Source: Acanthaster planci (lineage: Eukaryota; Echinodermata; Asteroidea; Valvatida; Acanthasteridae). Taken from it: DNA of 22,691 bases. This document shows positions 1 through 13,600 of the stretch, piece after piece. The translations under genes and the position numbers were made by a program. How positions within the stretch are numbered: position 1 is the first letter of the stretch; each line of letters begins with the position of its first letter. Below the pieces are notes generated by a model that saw only the letters and a list, made by a program, of their open reading frames with translations, was not told the DNA's origin and ran no database searches. The DNA lies in NCBI RefSeq assembly GCF_001949145.1, contig NW_019091359.1, positions 4,002,983-4,025,673 of the forward strand, in the 5' to 3' direction.

Positions 1-1485
1 CCGCGGTGATTATGTTTATCTCTTCTATTAATAGAGAGCTTTAAGATTACACTCCATTGTGGCTGGTGGTTGAGTCATTAGAGCTGTTTATCAAACAGCT
101 GGGACCCCAGCCCATTGATATGTCAACAATTGGGGGGGTTGGGTTTGTTTTACCGTTTACATGGATATGGATTTTTTTCCTTCAGTTTGCCATGCTACCC
201 TTATATACCAACATTAGTCGACTTTTCTTATTTTACTATTGATTTTGAAGTCCTATGACTGTTCCATTTATAGTGTTCTCCATTTAGTTTATTGTCTATT
301 CCAATCATTGACAAATCTGTGATGCGGAAATCACTGCCTGACAGTGCTAGATTTGGGGAAAGAAAACTACAGATCTTAACTCAATGACACGAGACTTAGT
401 GATGCACATAGACCTGCTGACTCTGATGGAGTTAGTCTTTTGTTAAGAGATTAATTGCTTCCCTTTCTGAATAAGCTGTGCTCAGCCTGTGGATGAACTG
501 GCCCAATTTACACAACAAAGCCATGCACAATAACCATTTGTGGTAAGGTGGGAGTCAGGGCTTTTATATCAAGGTGGGGAAAATGGTGGTATGCATCAAA
601 GAGGTTGCTGCATAGCCAACTCCTTTTTGGGAAATACTCTCTTCAATCATTGCCCTGGTGCAGTTGAATCCGGCAATGGTTTTGAAAGGGGATTAAGGGC
701 AATCATTTCCCGCTTGGTGAACCGTTTCTATTTTGACTTGGCGCCTTAGCGGTAAAGTTCACTCAATCAGGCAACCTCCTAAATGGACAGAGCGCATGCA
801 TGTTACCAGAGGGGCTACTGGTATTGATGCCCTCACCTCATTTTTAAGTCGGCATTTAAGTTGCCATTCATTTCTGGTTAGTCTGCATGTTTCACTCGGT
901 CCTTTTTCTACAAGACCACAAAAAATCGTTTGTGATAGTCAGCATTAAAAAAAGCGCATTTCGGCATCAGTTTCTTTTGCCACATTTGCCAAGAATCATC
1001 AAGTGTCAAGCCCCACTGATTGACTGATATCTGTTGTTAACAGCACATGGTTGAGCACATCAATACCGGTGACCCTTCTAGAGCTAAATGCATGCACTCT
1101 GTTCATTTTTGTGATCGCCTTATTGAACGAACTTGTACATTGTGCATGTACCTATGACGATCTTGAGACCCGATTGAGAGAGCCAACTTAGCTGGAGATA
1201 GTGGAGTGGAGTATTTGTGTTGCCTAAATGCAGTAATGCAGGGCTCAACACGTGGTGCATTTACTTTCCTATGGGCATGTACAGTACACCATTTGGAGCT
1301 TATTGTGATAATTTTAGGTATATTGATTTACACGATATCCTGATATGTGTTTTTACGAACAATACGATATCTGATATCTTAATAGGCTTAATAATGAGCA
1401 GCATAGATGATTTTCAAGTTCATTTAAAAAACAGTATCCAAACCTTTAAACCTTTGGCAGCTGTTTTCTTGTTCTCTGTCTTTAA

Positions 1486-1635
1486 ATGCCAGATTACCGC
1501 CGTACTTTAACCATCAAAACCAAGCTTACAAGTGAAGAGATTACTGATGAGGTGCTAGTGTCACTCCTAGCTGAACTCCAATTGAAGCAGTCTTCAGAGA
1601 ATAAGGCCTTGAACAAGATCCTGTCATTTGATGAG
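1486..1635 (+). CDS. First visible coding exon (start or internal)
   Basis: The frame starting at TAC 1495 is open to a donor at 1636 (GAG|GTGTGT) and encodes a helical segment with SEEITDEVLVSLLAEL. Two starts are possible. A pyrimidine-rich tract ending in CAG at 1490-1492 gives an acceptor with exon start 1493, needing one base from an upstream exon. Alternatively, the ATG at 1486 lies in the same frame, directly after an in-frame TAA (1483-1485), and would give a protein starting MPDYRR. The strong pyrimidine tract favours the acceptor; the ATG context is weak. The exon leaves in phase 0, matching the next exon. Confidence 0.75.
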
Positions 1636-4600
1636 GTGTGTGAAGGTGCATAGAAGTGGAAGTGAAGGAGATTCTGTGCTGAGCAAATAAGCAGCCTGTG
1701 AAAAAAATGCACTGAAACAGGTCTTGATGACCCACTAGCCTGTAGTACAAATCCTAGTAATTATTGTGGTCTTGTAAAATGTACATGTATAATGTTCCTT
1801 GCCCGGTGGGCTACTAAAAGACGTGCATGTTGTTCTCTCCATGTACAAACATGCATAGCCTGATTTTTGCAGAATTTTCTAATTCTTGCATTGTACTCTT
1901 GTGATGAAAAACATTAACCTATTAGCTGGTGACCTGAATTTCCTCTGCAACAAATTTGGTTGTGCCAGAGCAAACCTTTCCATTCTGTCAACACTTGACA
2001 TATTTATTTATGTTTAAATGAAATAATGAAAAAAATTTTGCTTCTGGGATTAAAGCCATAGGTCTGGTATCCATGATGTCAGCATTGATTTTTTTCACTT
2101 TTTGTTTTAAATTAGGAAAATCCTCAAAAGTTATCCAAGTTGCTGCAAATATTAATTTTTTCAATAATCTAAATTCCACCAATTATTACTGTCAAATTAT
2201 TATCATTATTAATCAATTTCACTTGCAAGTCAACCTTTATTAATGCTAATATCAATGTCTCTTTCTAAGGATCCTGAGATGCTAGAAACTGACAATGAAC
2301 TCATCAAGCAACTGATCAGTAGTCAGCGCAAAGCCAGGCGGGAACTGCAGCTCAAAAACCTGGAGGCAGTAGTGTTTGGTGGTCTAGCTGCCATCAAGGA
2401 GGAAGATGAGAAACAACTAGAGGCAGAGAGCAAGGAGGAGGAGACCAAAATGATGCAGGAATTGGAAAAAGAAATTGAGCAGGAGAAACAGGAACTGCAG
2501 GAAAAAGGTAACTTATTGACAAAAAAGAAAGATGATAAGGTGTTGAAAGATTTACATCAGAATGGCTGGAGAGTTGGGCTTTGTGAATTTTGTAATTGTC
2601 AGTGTGATTTGTTGATATTGATTTATAATTTTATTTTACTTGTTCCCTCAAGCTTAACCATTAGCTAAAAAATGATTGATTTTTTATGTCATTAACTCCT
2701 TTGGTGTGATAAAGATAAGGTTACAAGGCTTATTTGAATTGTGGTTGACCAGTTGTCAGAAAAGCTCACAGTTCCCTGCTGTTCACTGCAGTGCACTGCA
2801 GTGTTACATGCCAATAATGACACCTCCCACACTGTCCAAAAATTTTGTCCGTAGTTGTTAATATTAAATACACTATTACGATGTCAAAGATGAACAAATG
2901 AAATCTCCAACTTTTGTGAACTTAATATACCAATTCATTGTTATCTCTCTGGTGAAGCTGTTTAACACTTAAATCCCATCTATGGCTGCAAACTTATATT
3001 GAGTGACACTTCTCTTTCTTGTTCTTCTCTTGGATACAATTACATTAAACTCTCAGGAATAGGTAAGTTAGAAAGCAAGTCTTTGTGATCAGTGTGTCCA
3101 TGATCTTTCACTGTTACACTTTTAACACAGTGCTCTTTTCTGAAATTAGTTTGTATTTTGTATATTTCGTATTTGATTCTAGTCCAGGTTTCTCAGTGGA
3201 ATGCATATTAAACTCTAATGATTTTGATGCTTGACTGTACTTCAGGTCCAAATGCAGATTACTACAACCCTTCCAGCAGAAAGAATAATGGGAAAGAGTC
3301 CAATCAAACTGTCATTGAATGCTCTGATTTTTAAGTTTTTGTGAACGGTTTCCCAAACATGTTCAGTGAGAGCAGCTTTCAAGCAGGTGTCCTAGTCAAG
3401 AAAGCATCATAAGATATCGCTATAAAGTTTTGGTCACATGTGACAAGTTGCAAAAGAAGCACAACTGAAATTTGTATGATGGACTTTCCTCACTAAATAT
3501 ATGTCATGGAGGTCAAATTAGAAATAATGAGTGATTTGACTCGATAATACTGGAATGTCCATTTTGTTTGGTTGAATGACCCATTGAAAATATTTTTTGA
3601 CTTTGTGTACCTATCTGAATACCATTGTATCATTTCTTTTTATCTTGAGTTTTTCCATGAGCCATATACTCTTCAACTTCTAGAGTGTATTTTATGTATA
3701 TGACCTTTGACTTGTAACTCTGTTGTCCTCTTTTCATATTTTGTGTTCGGCTTCTTTACGTACCTGTACAACTCAGTTTCTATCAAATCTCTTCTTCACC
3801 TCATTTCTTTGTGATTCAAAGGCAAATACTTTACTATTTGCATGTGATCTTAACCATCTTGAGCAAGTATGCCTTAACTTTAGTACATGTACATGTATGT
3901 ACACGTCCATGGTGTAATTTATACACCACGTATGTTATCATTTTCTTTGTTGTGTTACTGTGCAGCCAGTAAATACTAATATCCTGTCAAAGTTGAATTG
4001 GCATATATTTTGCACAATTTAACTTTTACATGAAACTTAAAGGCCAACTGTTTTGTCCCTTCTTTTGAAAATCTGAATCTTGTAAAGTTTTTTCTGTCAG
4101 TATTTCAGACCTCAAATTTCTGTGACTGATATGTTTGTTATTTGTCTGTTAATTTAATAGTTTGGTTGTTTTTAATCACAAATACGTGTAAAAAGGCACT
4201 GCAATTTTATGCCATCAAGCAATGCAAGTAAAACTATGTTCACTGTCATGCTGTCAGGAAGATCAGCAGATCAGTGCTGAATATTGTTCATAGTACACAA
4301 AGTGAAAGCTGTATTAACGTTTCTGGGTTGGTCAGGTTTCATTACATCATTATCTATTGCTTTTATTTGAAAGAAAAAAAGCATATTGGAATAAATTGGA
4401 TTTGCTATTGCTTTATTTGAAAGCAATGAAGCATATTGGAATAAAGTTATTCTAAACAGAAATTTGTGAGTAAACCCATGCAATTTACTTCTTTTGCAAA
4501 CCTGAATATTTCTTTTGATGCAAGCCTCAGTCAGTCACTAATATTGTTTTCTGCATTTTTGTATAGTAAATGCAATGAAAGCTACTGGCGAGAATGTAGA

Positions 4601-7600
4601 CCCTTCAGCACTTTTGGCTGAATTGGAGGCACAACATGCAGCTAAGAGAAAGGTCAGGGTTAATGAATAGAGAACATAAACTAAATGTTTCTACCATTTC
4701 TAAGGCATCTTGTGAATGTGCACTAATCACATGTTCTTATACATGAAGCAGGTGTAATTGTAGTTTTTATGTTTCTGTCATTTTCTGAGGAGAGTAAGGC
4801 TAATTGTGCTTCTACAGCAGTCATTTAGAGGAAGTTATTTCAAATATGGTATGGAATAGCACACAAGTAATCACCTCATTTGACATTGCTTGGCAAGGAT
4901 TGTTCTAATAAAGAGTGAAATACTGACCTTCTTACATCCCTTGCAGACCATGCAAGACCAGTTGCAGCGGCAGCGACGTTTGATGAGGAGTAGGTTGGCT
5001 GAGAGAAGACAGAAGCAAGAGGACAAGGAGTATGAAGAAGATGCAGCGATGGCATTAATTCAGAATGCAGAACATATCCAGAATAAGCGAGACCAGGATG
5101 CCCAGATGATGAAAGAGAAGCAGACTAGCCTGGTGAGATAATGATGTGTGATATATGTTGTTCAGGTGTTTTCAAGACAAGTCTTCAAACCTCATATGTA
5201 GTGCTAGTTCTGGGTCTTAGCTTCACATTTCAGTCATCTACATTCATTCTGTTGTTTATTCAGATTCCTGCTTTTTAATGAGTGAAGTAACTGATTTATA
5301 CTATGGGTCCAACCATTCTGGGGGCAAGTTCGGGTGCGAACTACAGCTCAACCATTCATCAATTTTGTTTAACAAAGAAATGTGCCATACAGTTATGATG
5401 GAAAGTTGTAGAATCTCATTATTACATTGTTTACACTTCCCTGGCTTACATGGTCAATGACATATTGTACAGTGAGACTATCATGTTTATGGTTCTCTCT
5501 GTTTTGATAAATGAAATCAGCTATTACTTAGTAACTAGCAGTGTGGCCATGCTTCAGGGCTGAGCTCAAATAGATTCAGGGCCTAGCTTCAAACTAGAAT
5601 TTCCAAAACACCCATATTGTGGGGGATGCTGGTTGAATTATAGTTTACTATGTGCATTGTTTGAATTTGCCGGAGGTTGTTTTTAATAGTTGTTCAACCA
5701 GTTATATCTTTGTTGACTAGTGCCTTTTGGACATTGGTTGAACTATGCGTAGAAAGAAGTTGTGATTATACTTGTTCCCATGTTGCCTTTCAAGAGTCTT
5801 TCGAAAGGAAATAACCAAAACTTGTTCTTGCAGTTGTTGAGAAGCTTAAAGCCCTTAATTGTTTATTTTCAGATGAAGGACCGCTTGGCCCAACGTCGTG
5901 AGAAACGTCATCAGGCAGAAATGGCTAAGGAAGAGGAAGAAAGAAAGAAAAAGGAGGCAGAAGAAGCCAAGAAAACCAAAGATGCTGCAGCTGAACGTTT
6001 GGTACAGAGACATTCCTCCAGTTATTCCAGAACCCCTTATGCTCGTAAAGGAGAATTATTTGTTCACACAATGTGCAAACTACAAATCCACATACTCAAT
6101 CTTTCGAAGAGGAATCCTTGCAATTGTTTCCTGTGCTGCTTTGCATTTTTTTCATCAAGTTTTATCCATTTTTGTTAATTTGTATATAAGGAACCAATGT
6201 CTAATAGTTGTTAGAGTAGAAAAGGCGCCAGAAAGTAACAATTTTGTAACTTGGTTGCATTTTGTGCATTGTTATCTAGTCAATCAATGAGGAAACATAT
6301 TGCACACTGATTGATTAAGTGAGGGTTACGAACTTGCCCAAGGGAAAGCTGAATGATAAAATAAGAGTTTGCATTGCCACTACAGAAACAGCCCTGGTAT
6401 CTGTCCAGTAAAATTGATTTTGTCAGTTTTGAGATTTCTTCAGTCCTGTGTCTTCACATGAATGCACAAGATTTGAAAACGGCCGCTTAAAAACAGAAGC
6501 AAAAATTCTGATTTTCCAATGTTTTCAATGTAGCCTCCTGGTCTAGGGATGCAGCGAGAGAAGACTGTGATTGATGTATCAGTATCTGAGGAGAAGAAGA
6601 AAGCATTGTTTGATACACTGGTACGGGAACACACAAAGGCACAGTTGAAGATTGAGATGGAACAAGAGAAACAGACTCAACAGGTCAGTCAAGATAGGAA
6701 CTTATTATGACAAGATTCTGTCTTGCATCCTGTTAGCTATAGAGGAGCTGGTGCCGTTGAACATGTTGATGGGGGGGCAATATTTCAGATTGTATAGTTG
6801 ACAGATGAGTCTAGTCCTTCCAATTCCAAATTGTTGATTCAATCATGTCGTGGTAGCCATTTTACAGCTGTGTCTTATAATTCCATAGCTGATGATTCCC
6901 CATGTGGCAATGTTTTATCTAGACAGAAAGCCTCAAAATGATATTTTTCTAAGGTTGTGTTTAAAATATCTGCCAATCTTTTTCCAACAGTTAAAGGAGC
7001 GTATCCAGCAGCGTAAGAATCGTTACCAGGATGCTGCCACCATGCTGTTAGGCTTAGGTGAACGTCAGAAGACAATGGTGGCCAAATCACAGAAGGTAAA
7101 CATGTAGAAAACTATAGAATCATACCAAACTTAAAAACTCTTTTGAGCTCAGAAAACATAAACCACCACCAAACAAACACCTTACTTTTAAGCCGGAGAT
7201 GTTGTTGGTTCAATAAAGTCTCTTTAAAGCTTGTGAATTTCTTCTCATATTAAGGTGTTTGAATTGTGCATTACCCAATGTTAGAGTGTACATTTGACAA
7301 AAACATTAACATCCTTTTTACTCCAAAAATATTAGCTAAAAAAATAATTCATCTCTCTGTTAATATCTGTTGCTTGTTATTCACTGTCAAAGTCCCTTTT
7401 TTTCTTCTGTTTGTGTTTGATTCTTACTGTATATGTGCATCATACATGTATGATATCTTGAGTGTGTTTAGTAACACCTAGACTGTATCAATAAAACAGA
7501 TGCTACTTACATGTTCCTTCAAATTAATCCCTGTGTATTCGGTACCTTCTCCATGCCTCCAAGCACCTTTAAAGTTCTCCTTGATGGCTCATGTTCCCAA

Positions 7601-10600
7601 GGGGCTCGAAATATGTTCCCTTGAGGAGCTTTCAAAGTTGGGAAGAGCCAGAAGTCCAGGGTGCTAGATCTGGCAAGTATTGAAGGCATTCCAGAATAGG
7701 GCAGTGTGTGCAAGGGCATTGTTGTGATGCAGGATCCATTGCCACAAGAAGTGCCTTGTGCATCGGATTCGTGCCATCAGGCAGGTTCACACTTCTCTGT
7801 AGAAATGCTGGTTCACAGTTTTCCCCTCCGACAGGAACTCATGGTGCACCTGTCCTTTTTTTAGGCGTATATATGACTAACAATCTGAAATGGACAACCC
7901 ATATTGATTTCTTGGTAAGGAAAGCCCAACAACGTCTGTTTAGTCTCAGAAGACTGAGGAGTTTCCGGGCCAGCCGAGGTCTGCCGGTGAAGTTCTATCA
8001 GGCAGTGGTTGAGAGTGTCCTGACCGGAAATGCCTTAATCCCGTTGTTAAAACTGCTAGCATTATAATTGGCTGGAAATGGAAGAACTTTATGAGACAGG
8101 GGTCTTAAAGAAGAGCATGTCAATTGTTTCAGATGAATTCCATCCTGCTAATGACTTATTTCAGCGGATGAGATCAGATAAACATTACAGATCAATTCGC
8201 GCGGATTCAACTCGAACCTTTAACAGTTTTATTCAAGTGCAGTTTGCTTATTGAACGTACATGTACAGGTGCAATCAAAGTCCTAATCAGTGATCCATCA
8301 GATTTTATTGTTATCTTCATCCCATTTTATTTAATCAATCGTCATTTTACCTGGTATGCTGTCTGAAATTTGTTGTCATTCTGGTGTGAATTTTTGTAGT
8401 GTTGTTTATTATTGTTCTGAACATATATTTTGATTATCAAGTTTTTAACGCTTGCAAAACCACAACGAATTTCAGTGTATTTCAACAACTATGTTGGATA
8501 CAAATAATATTAAATAAGTGAAATTGAATTGAGTTGAAATTGAAGAAGGCAAGGGCATGACCTTGATCTTGGACTTATGCATGTGCTGGCCTTTGGTGTG
8601 GTTGACCTTGGCATCTTCCACTGGAAGCTCTGCTGTTGTGTTTCAAGATCATACTGGAAGACCTAGGTCTCATGCCCCATGATGACACTGAGGAACTCAG
8701 ATTTTCATCCAGCTGCTGCAAAATGTGGTTGGACATGTCCATGGGGAGGGTCTTGTAATCCTTGGACTGCAACTTCAACTTACCCAAATTGTCTACTGAG
8801 ATTTTCCTCACAAACTCTTTATTCAGTCTTTCCACACTAGTTTATTAACCCTGGGGAAGTTGGTATTAGTTTGTCTTATTCAGAAATTTGTCTTGACTTG
8901 CACTTGCCTCCACATTGTCCCACTCCTCTCTGAACTAGCTGTACCACTCAAAGACACATGCATGGGACATTGTCTCATCCCTGTACACTTCTTTTGGCAT
9001 GACATTACCAAGTACCAACTGCAAGGGGTCTGTGGAATTCATTGATTGCACCATGAACTGTCGTATTATGTGTACAGAGTCTGTGGATGTTACATGTACG
9101 TTACTTCATGGTCCATCAAAATGATCCTATATGTCACTTTGCGGTGACACTGACAAATTGTACAAAATGCAATACAGAGGTGCAAAACAATATCACTGTA
9201 TAATTTTTGCTCAGCCTAGACATGACAAGGCTTTATTTACTCTTGGTTTCTTTAACTCATCTGGAATATCCTCTTGGATCTCTAGTGAAGAGTTGAAGTA
9301 CATGTATTCAAACACAATCTTTCTTGTTCTTCTCTGTAGGAGGAGCGAGACCGGCAGCTGACCATGGTTAAGGAGCGCATAGAGAAAGTGCGCTATGAGC
9401 GAACTCAGACCATGAAGCTGAAGAAAGACCTCAATGCCAAGACCTTCAAGGACATGATGGAACCAGACAGGGACAGTGGCCTGTCTAAGGATGAGAAAAT
9501 GGCCCAGGTTGCTGCTAACATGCAGAGGAAATTCATGGAAGATGAACAGGAGATAAAGAAGGGTACCAAAAGGGTAGGTGGATCCTCATTGTTGTCTAGT
9601 GATTGTTGTAAATTTCAATTGGCTTTTCTGCAAAGCATTCTTTTTGTCAAGACTGAAGTTCTTCTTCCCGAAAACCCATTCATTTTGGGCATGAATTTTC
9701 TACCGTCGACTTTAGTCCCTTTGTAAAGTGGTATCTTCGTGAAGCTTACCTACAGCAAGACCTAGTAGCAAAGATGTTCCTTGAAGGATGGCGTCTTGAT
9801 GACGTCATCAGTTATCACGTGACTTGCCCTCAAAGTTGAATTCTTTGCAGGCCTATACATTGTATCTCCAGAACCATACGTCCAATCTTAGTAATCTTGG
9901 TACAGACACAAAACAAGATGTATTCTATGTGAAAATTGGAGTGACGTATTAACGACATCACGTCATCACCTGATTTCTCAAGATTTTTTAAAAATGTTCT
10001 TTTTTTTACATTTTTCTTGGCCTTTTTATTCTAACAAAATAACTTTCTTTTGCAGTACCTCAAGCGGGCTAAGTAAATGTTTGGGTTGTTTGGAAAATGT
10101 TGTAATATCATTATGATGTCATCAAAAAGTATGATTTTTAATTCTTAACCACTTCCTGCCAGGGATTCCGGTACCGGACACGTATGCTTTATATGCTTGA
10201 CCGGGGTCTCCGAACTCGGCAAAGGGAACTGGGCCTTGTAACAAAAGACCGTACTCGGAACAAAAAACCAGGCAGCTGGGCATTACCGACATTTTTTCAC
10301 TCTCAAAAGTGAAGATTATCCAGCCTTGTTTTGAAACATTATACCACAGTTTTGGGCATTTAGAGTGAGTGGATTACTACCAGGGACTAAAGCGCTCCAC
10401 CACCGCAGCAATGAGCCACACAGCAGTGCTGCACGCTAATCTGGCCCCCATTGAAAAGAGGTCAGCAGTGCACTGTGTCAGGTTCATGAACAAAAGAAAG
10501 TTATGTAACACCGCACAATCTGGGCTCTTTTTACAAGGCTGCAGGCCTGGCTGAAATACTTGGGTGTCCATAGGTTTGTCTGTCAGGCTAGAGTAGAGAC

Positions 10601-13600
10601 CAGACAGTCCTTTTTGTGGGTGTACGTGTCCAGTAAGTTAAGAATTGTTGGAGAATTTTGAAAACAGACGAAAATAATTATCCCACCACTGCAAATGGTT
10701 AATACTAAACAAGTTGAAATTCAGGTAGGTAGAGTCAACTCCAGATTGGTAAGTTACATCATCATAGACTATTGATTTCTTATTAATTTTTGAATATTTG
10801 CTCCTGTGTCATACATTTTTACTGTAATTTGGCCTTTGGCCATAAGTGTAAAAATAAACCAACCAAACCAAACATATAAATTCGTAGCCCCAACATAAGG
10901 AACAACTCTGGGAACAACAGTCATTGTGTAATGTAGTCTTAAAACGAACGAATAATCCAGCTCTTAGAGTAATTTTAATTCACATCTTCTCAACTATTTG
11001 TGGGATTAATTTCGCTCTTTCAGTGTGTAAAAGACTAGTTCATGTGCTTTAACACAATTCAAAACATATATTGTTAAAATTTAAATTGAGTCTTTCAAAT
11101 TGGAGTTGAACGTTGACACCACAGTGAAATTCATTGTGTGAGTCTCATTTTTGTCTCAATTAAGACCACTCTTGGGGGCTTTGAACATGCGTAAGTTCAC
11201 AGCCAACTCAGCTAATCTTTTCATTCTCCTGCTAAATAAGGAGTAAACCCTAAGGAATCTTCTGATATAAACCTTATGCCAGGTGGATGAAATTTACTGT
11301 CGTCAAAACGACCATACAGAAAAAGGTTCAATCAGTGATGCTGTTGGATTCTCCATTAAAACCTACAGTGGACACCTTTCCCTTGCTGCACAACGTGTTT
11401 TTCCCACTACGAAGTTGTTAGCAAAGTATTATTATATACGGTTAGAAAGCTTAGGTATTGGTAATTCTTGTCATGTATATTTTACGATGAAATACAGTAA
11501 GAAAGAGCTGTAACGATTGTGTAAAAAATGGCATTTCTAGCCTTGGAGGTATGAACAAGACACGTTGGTGTGCCAGACTTGCCGGGTGCTACCATTTTCT
11601 CTGTAGGTAAATACGTGTATATGTACACCTATGTGCAGTAATTTGTGGGATATTTTCAGAATTATTGTAAAGAATTGTGAAAAAAAAATTAAAATACAAA
11701 AACAATCAAGAGAAGTAGACCCAGGCCCTTAAATGTATGTGTACACTCGTGTGGAGCACATCCACACACAATTGCACGAACTCATCAATGTCAAAGGCTT
11801 CAACTTCAGTGTGGGATTTGGGCTAAAAGAATTGATATGCAAACCATGGCAGAAAACCACTGAGATGAGATTAGTGACAACACAATTCATTGGTGTTTCA
11901 TGCTTAGAAAAGGAAGGACTAAAAGCAAATCTGATTCCTGGGCCTCGTTCTTCCAACCCTTGAAAACTGACCTGGTAAGCTTTAATTGTTTTGAGCATGT
12001 GATTTAATCCGAATTCTTCCACAGTTAATGCGTTATAGTCATGTTGAAGCTACTGCAGCTCCGATGGCACTCAAGATAAATGTTCCAACAATCAGGGTAA
12101 CACCACACATTTTGCCAAAGAAGAAGTTGATGTGACCAAACTTTGCCATAACAGTGCGGTTTATTGCATTTATCAGCTAAAGGCAAGCAGTTGAAATTTT
12201 TGGTAATGGTGTTTCTGGGTACCAACTCATCAACAATTTGCCAAGTTTGAGCAAAAAGGCTTTAATAAAGCAGCTTAAAGGCTTATTAGTGGAAATTACA
12301 GGTGGATTAACCTTAGTAGTAACGTTTTTGTGGGTTTTTATGTTCTCTTTGTTTCAAAGCCTATTTTTCCACAACAAAATTTAATTTACAGTGATTAAGT
12401 TAGCTTTTCTGCAGCTCTGCAGGGGGTGTTACTTAAACCTTTCTTGGTAACCATTGTTCATGAATGTGTGTTTGGTTTGATTGTAACTTTTTTACCTGCA
12501 ATAATGAATGAAATGAAATGAAGAGCATCCTCTCGATGAAGACTTCTGTTTAGAGTTCAAACTGCAGCAGCATTTCAGACAATGAAATATGACACTAAGA
12601 GTGTTTTGACATTGTCAACTGTTGACATGAACTTAGTCCAAATTCAAATTTTATTACTAATCAGAAGTAAGACATGTTTTTGTGTGATTTTGGACTTGTC
12701 GTTGCATAGTCTGACCAATCACAGCCACTTGTTCAAGCAAAGGTTCGATCACTGGATGGTGTCATTACTGGACCATTTTTTTCACCTTATGCTCTGGAAA
12801 ACAATTCAGTTTCATGAACATCACTCAGCATTGACAGAGGTCAATCAGCCTCAAGCTTACTTTATCCCTGAATGATTTCCTCACATACATGTAACTCACA
12901 GCCAGCTAAGTACTAATCTGCTTTTTATTTGCTGTTTGAGCTTTGTACATGCAACTTTGTTAGCCTCCAATGGTGTCCCTACTACTGGATTTGGACTTTT
13001 CTTTAAAGGAAATTGACCTTTCAACATTGTGAAGGCCTACCCAAATGTTCACACATGTAGTAATTATATCTCGCATTTGAAAACGGAAAAACCCTTAATA
13101 TTTTTGAACATGTACCGGTACGTGTGCTCATTGTAGGTGTCAACTGAGATTTTCTCTTAGTCACATGTAAAGGGGTACTTGGTGCTCATACATGTAGAAC
13201 ACTAAATCCTTCTCCCCATGAAATTATTCTCACTTGCTATAATTTGAAACATGCTTAATTTACACAATGCCTGAGAATAAATCATTTGTAATCTTTTGTA
13301 TTCCAGCTGTACTTTGTCAGTCTGAAGTAAAATGCAATATGCAAGCTTTCATATTCATGCTCAAACAGAGAAGCCTTTGAGCCTGAAAATTTGCTTTAAT
13401 CATTTGATAACCTGTTAGTTTAAATTTATTATACAGGGTGTCTTAAAAAAAGGAAACTGAGATTAAACTTCAAATATCTTGGATACTACTCAACATTGCT
13501 GTGTCATGGCAGATGGAGTAATAGGTTTGCAGTAACACCATGCAAAATATCTGTTTCTTGAGTCTGTGTGGTTCTGGTTCTTTTCAGACCACATATACTT

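Noticed and set aside
540-948. Open frames before the first exon as upstream exons
   Set aside because: They have neither good splice signals in the required phase nor the Lys/Glu-rich composition of the gene.
7708-8067. 119-codon plus-strand open frame as a host gene
   Set aside because: Its second half is a non-LTR reverse-transcriptase tail and its first half is the antisense of a mariner remnant, so the frame crosses an element junction.
11283-12022. Open frames on both strands in the long intron
   Set aside because: Overlapping frames on both strands, no splice sites in matching phase, no recognised motif.
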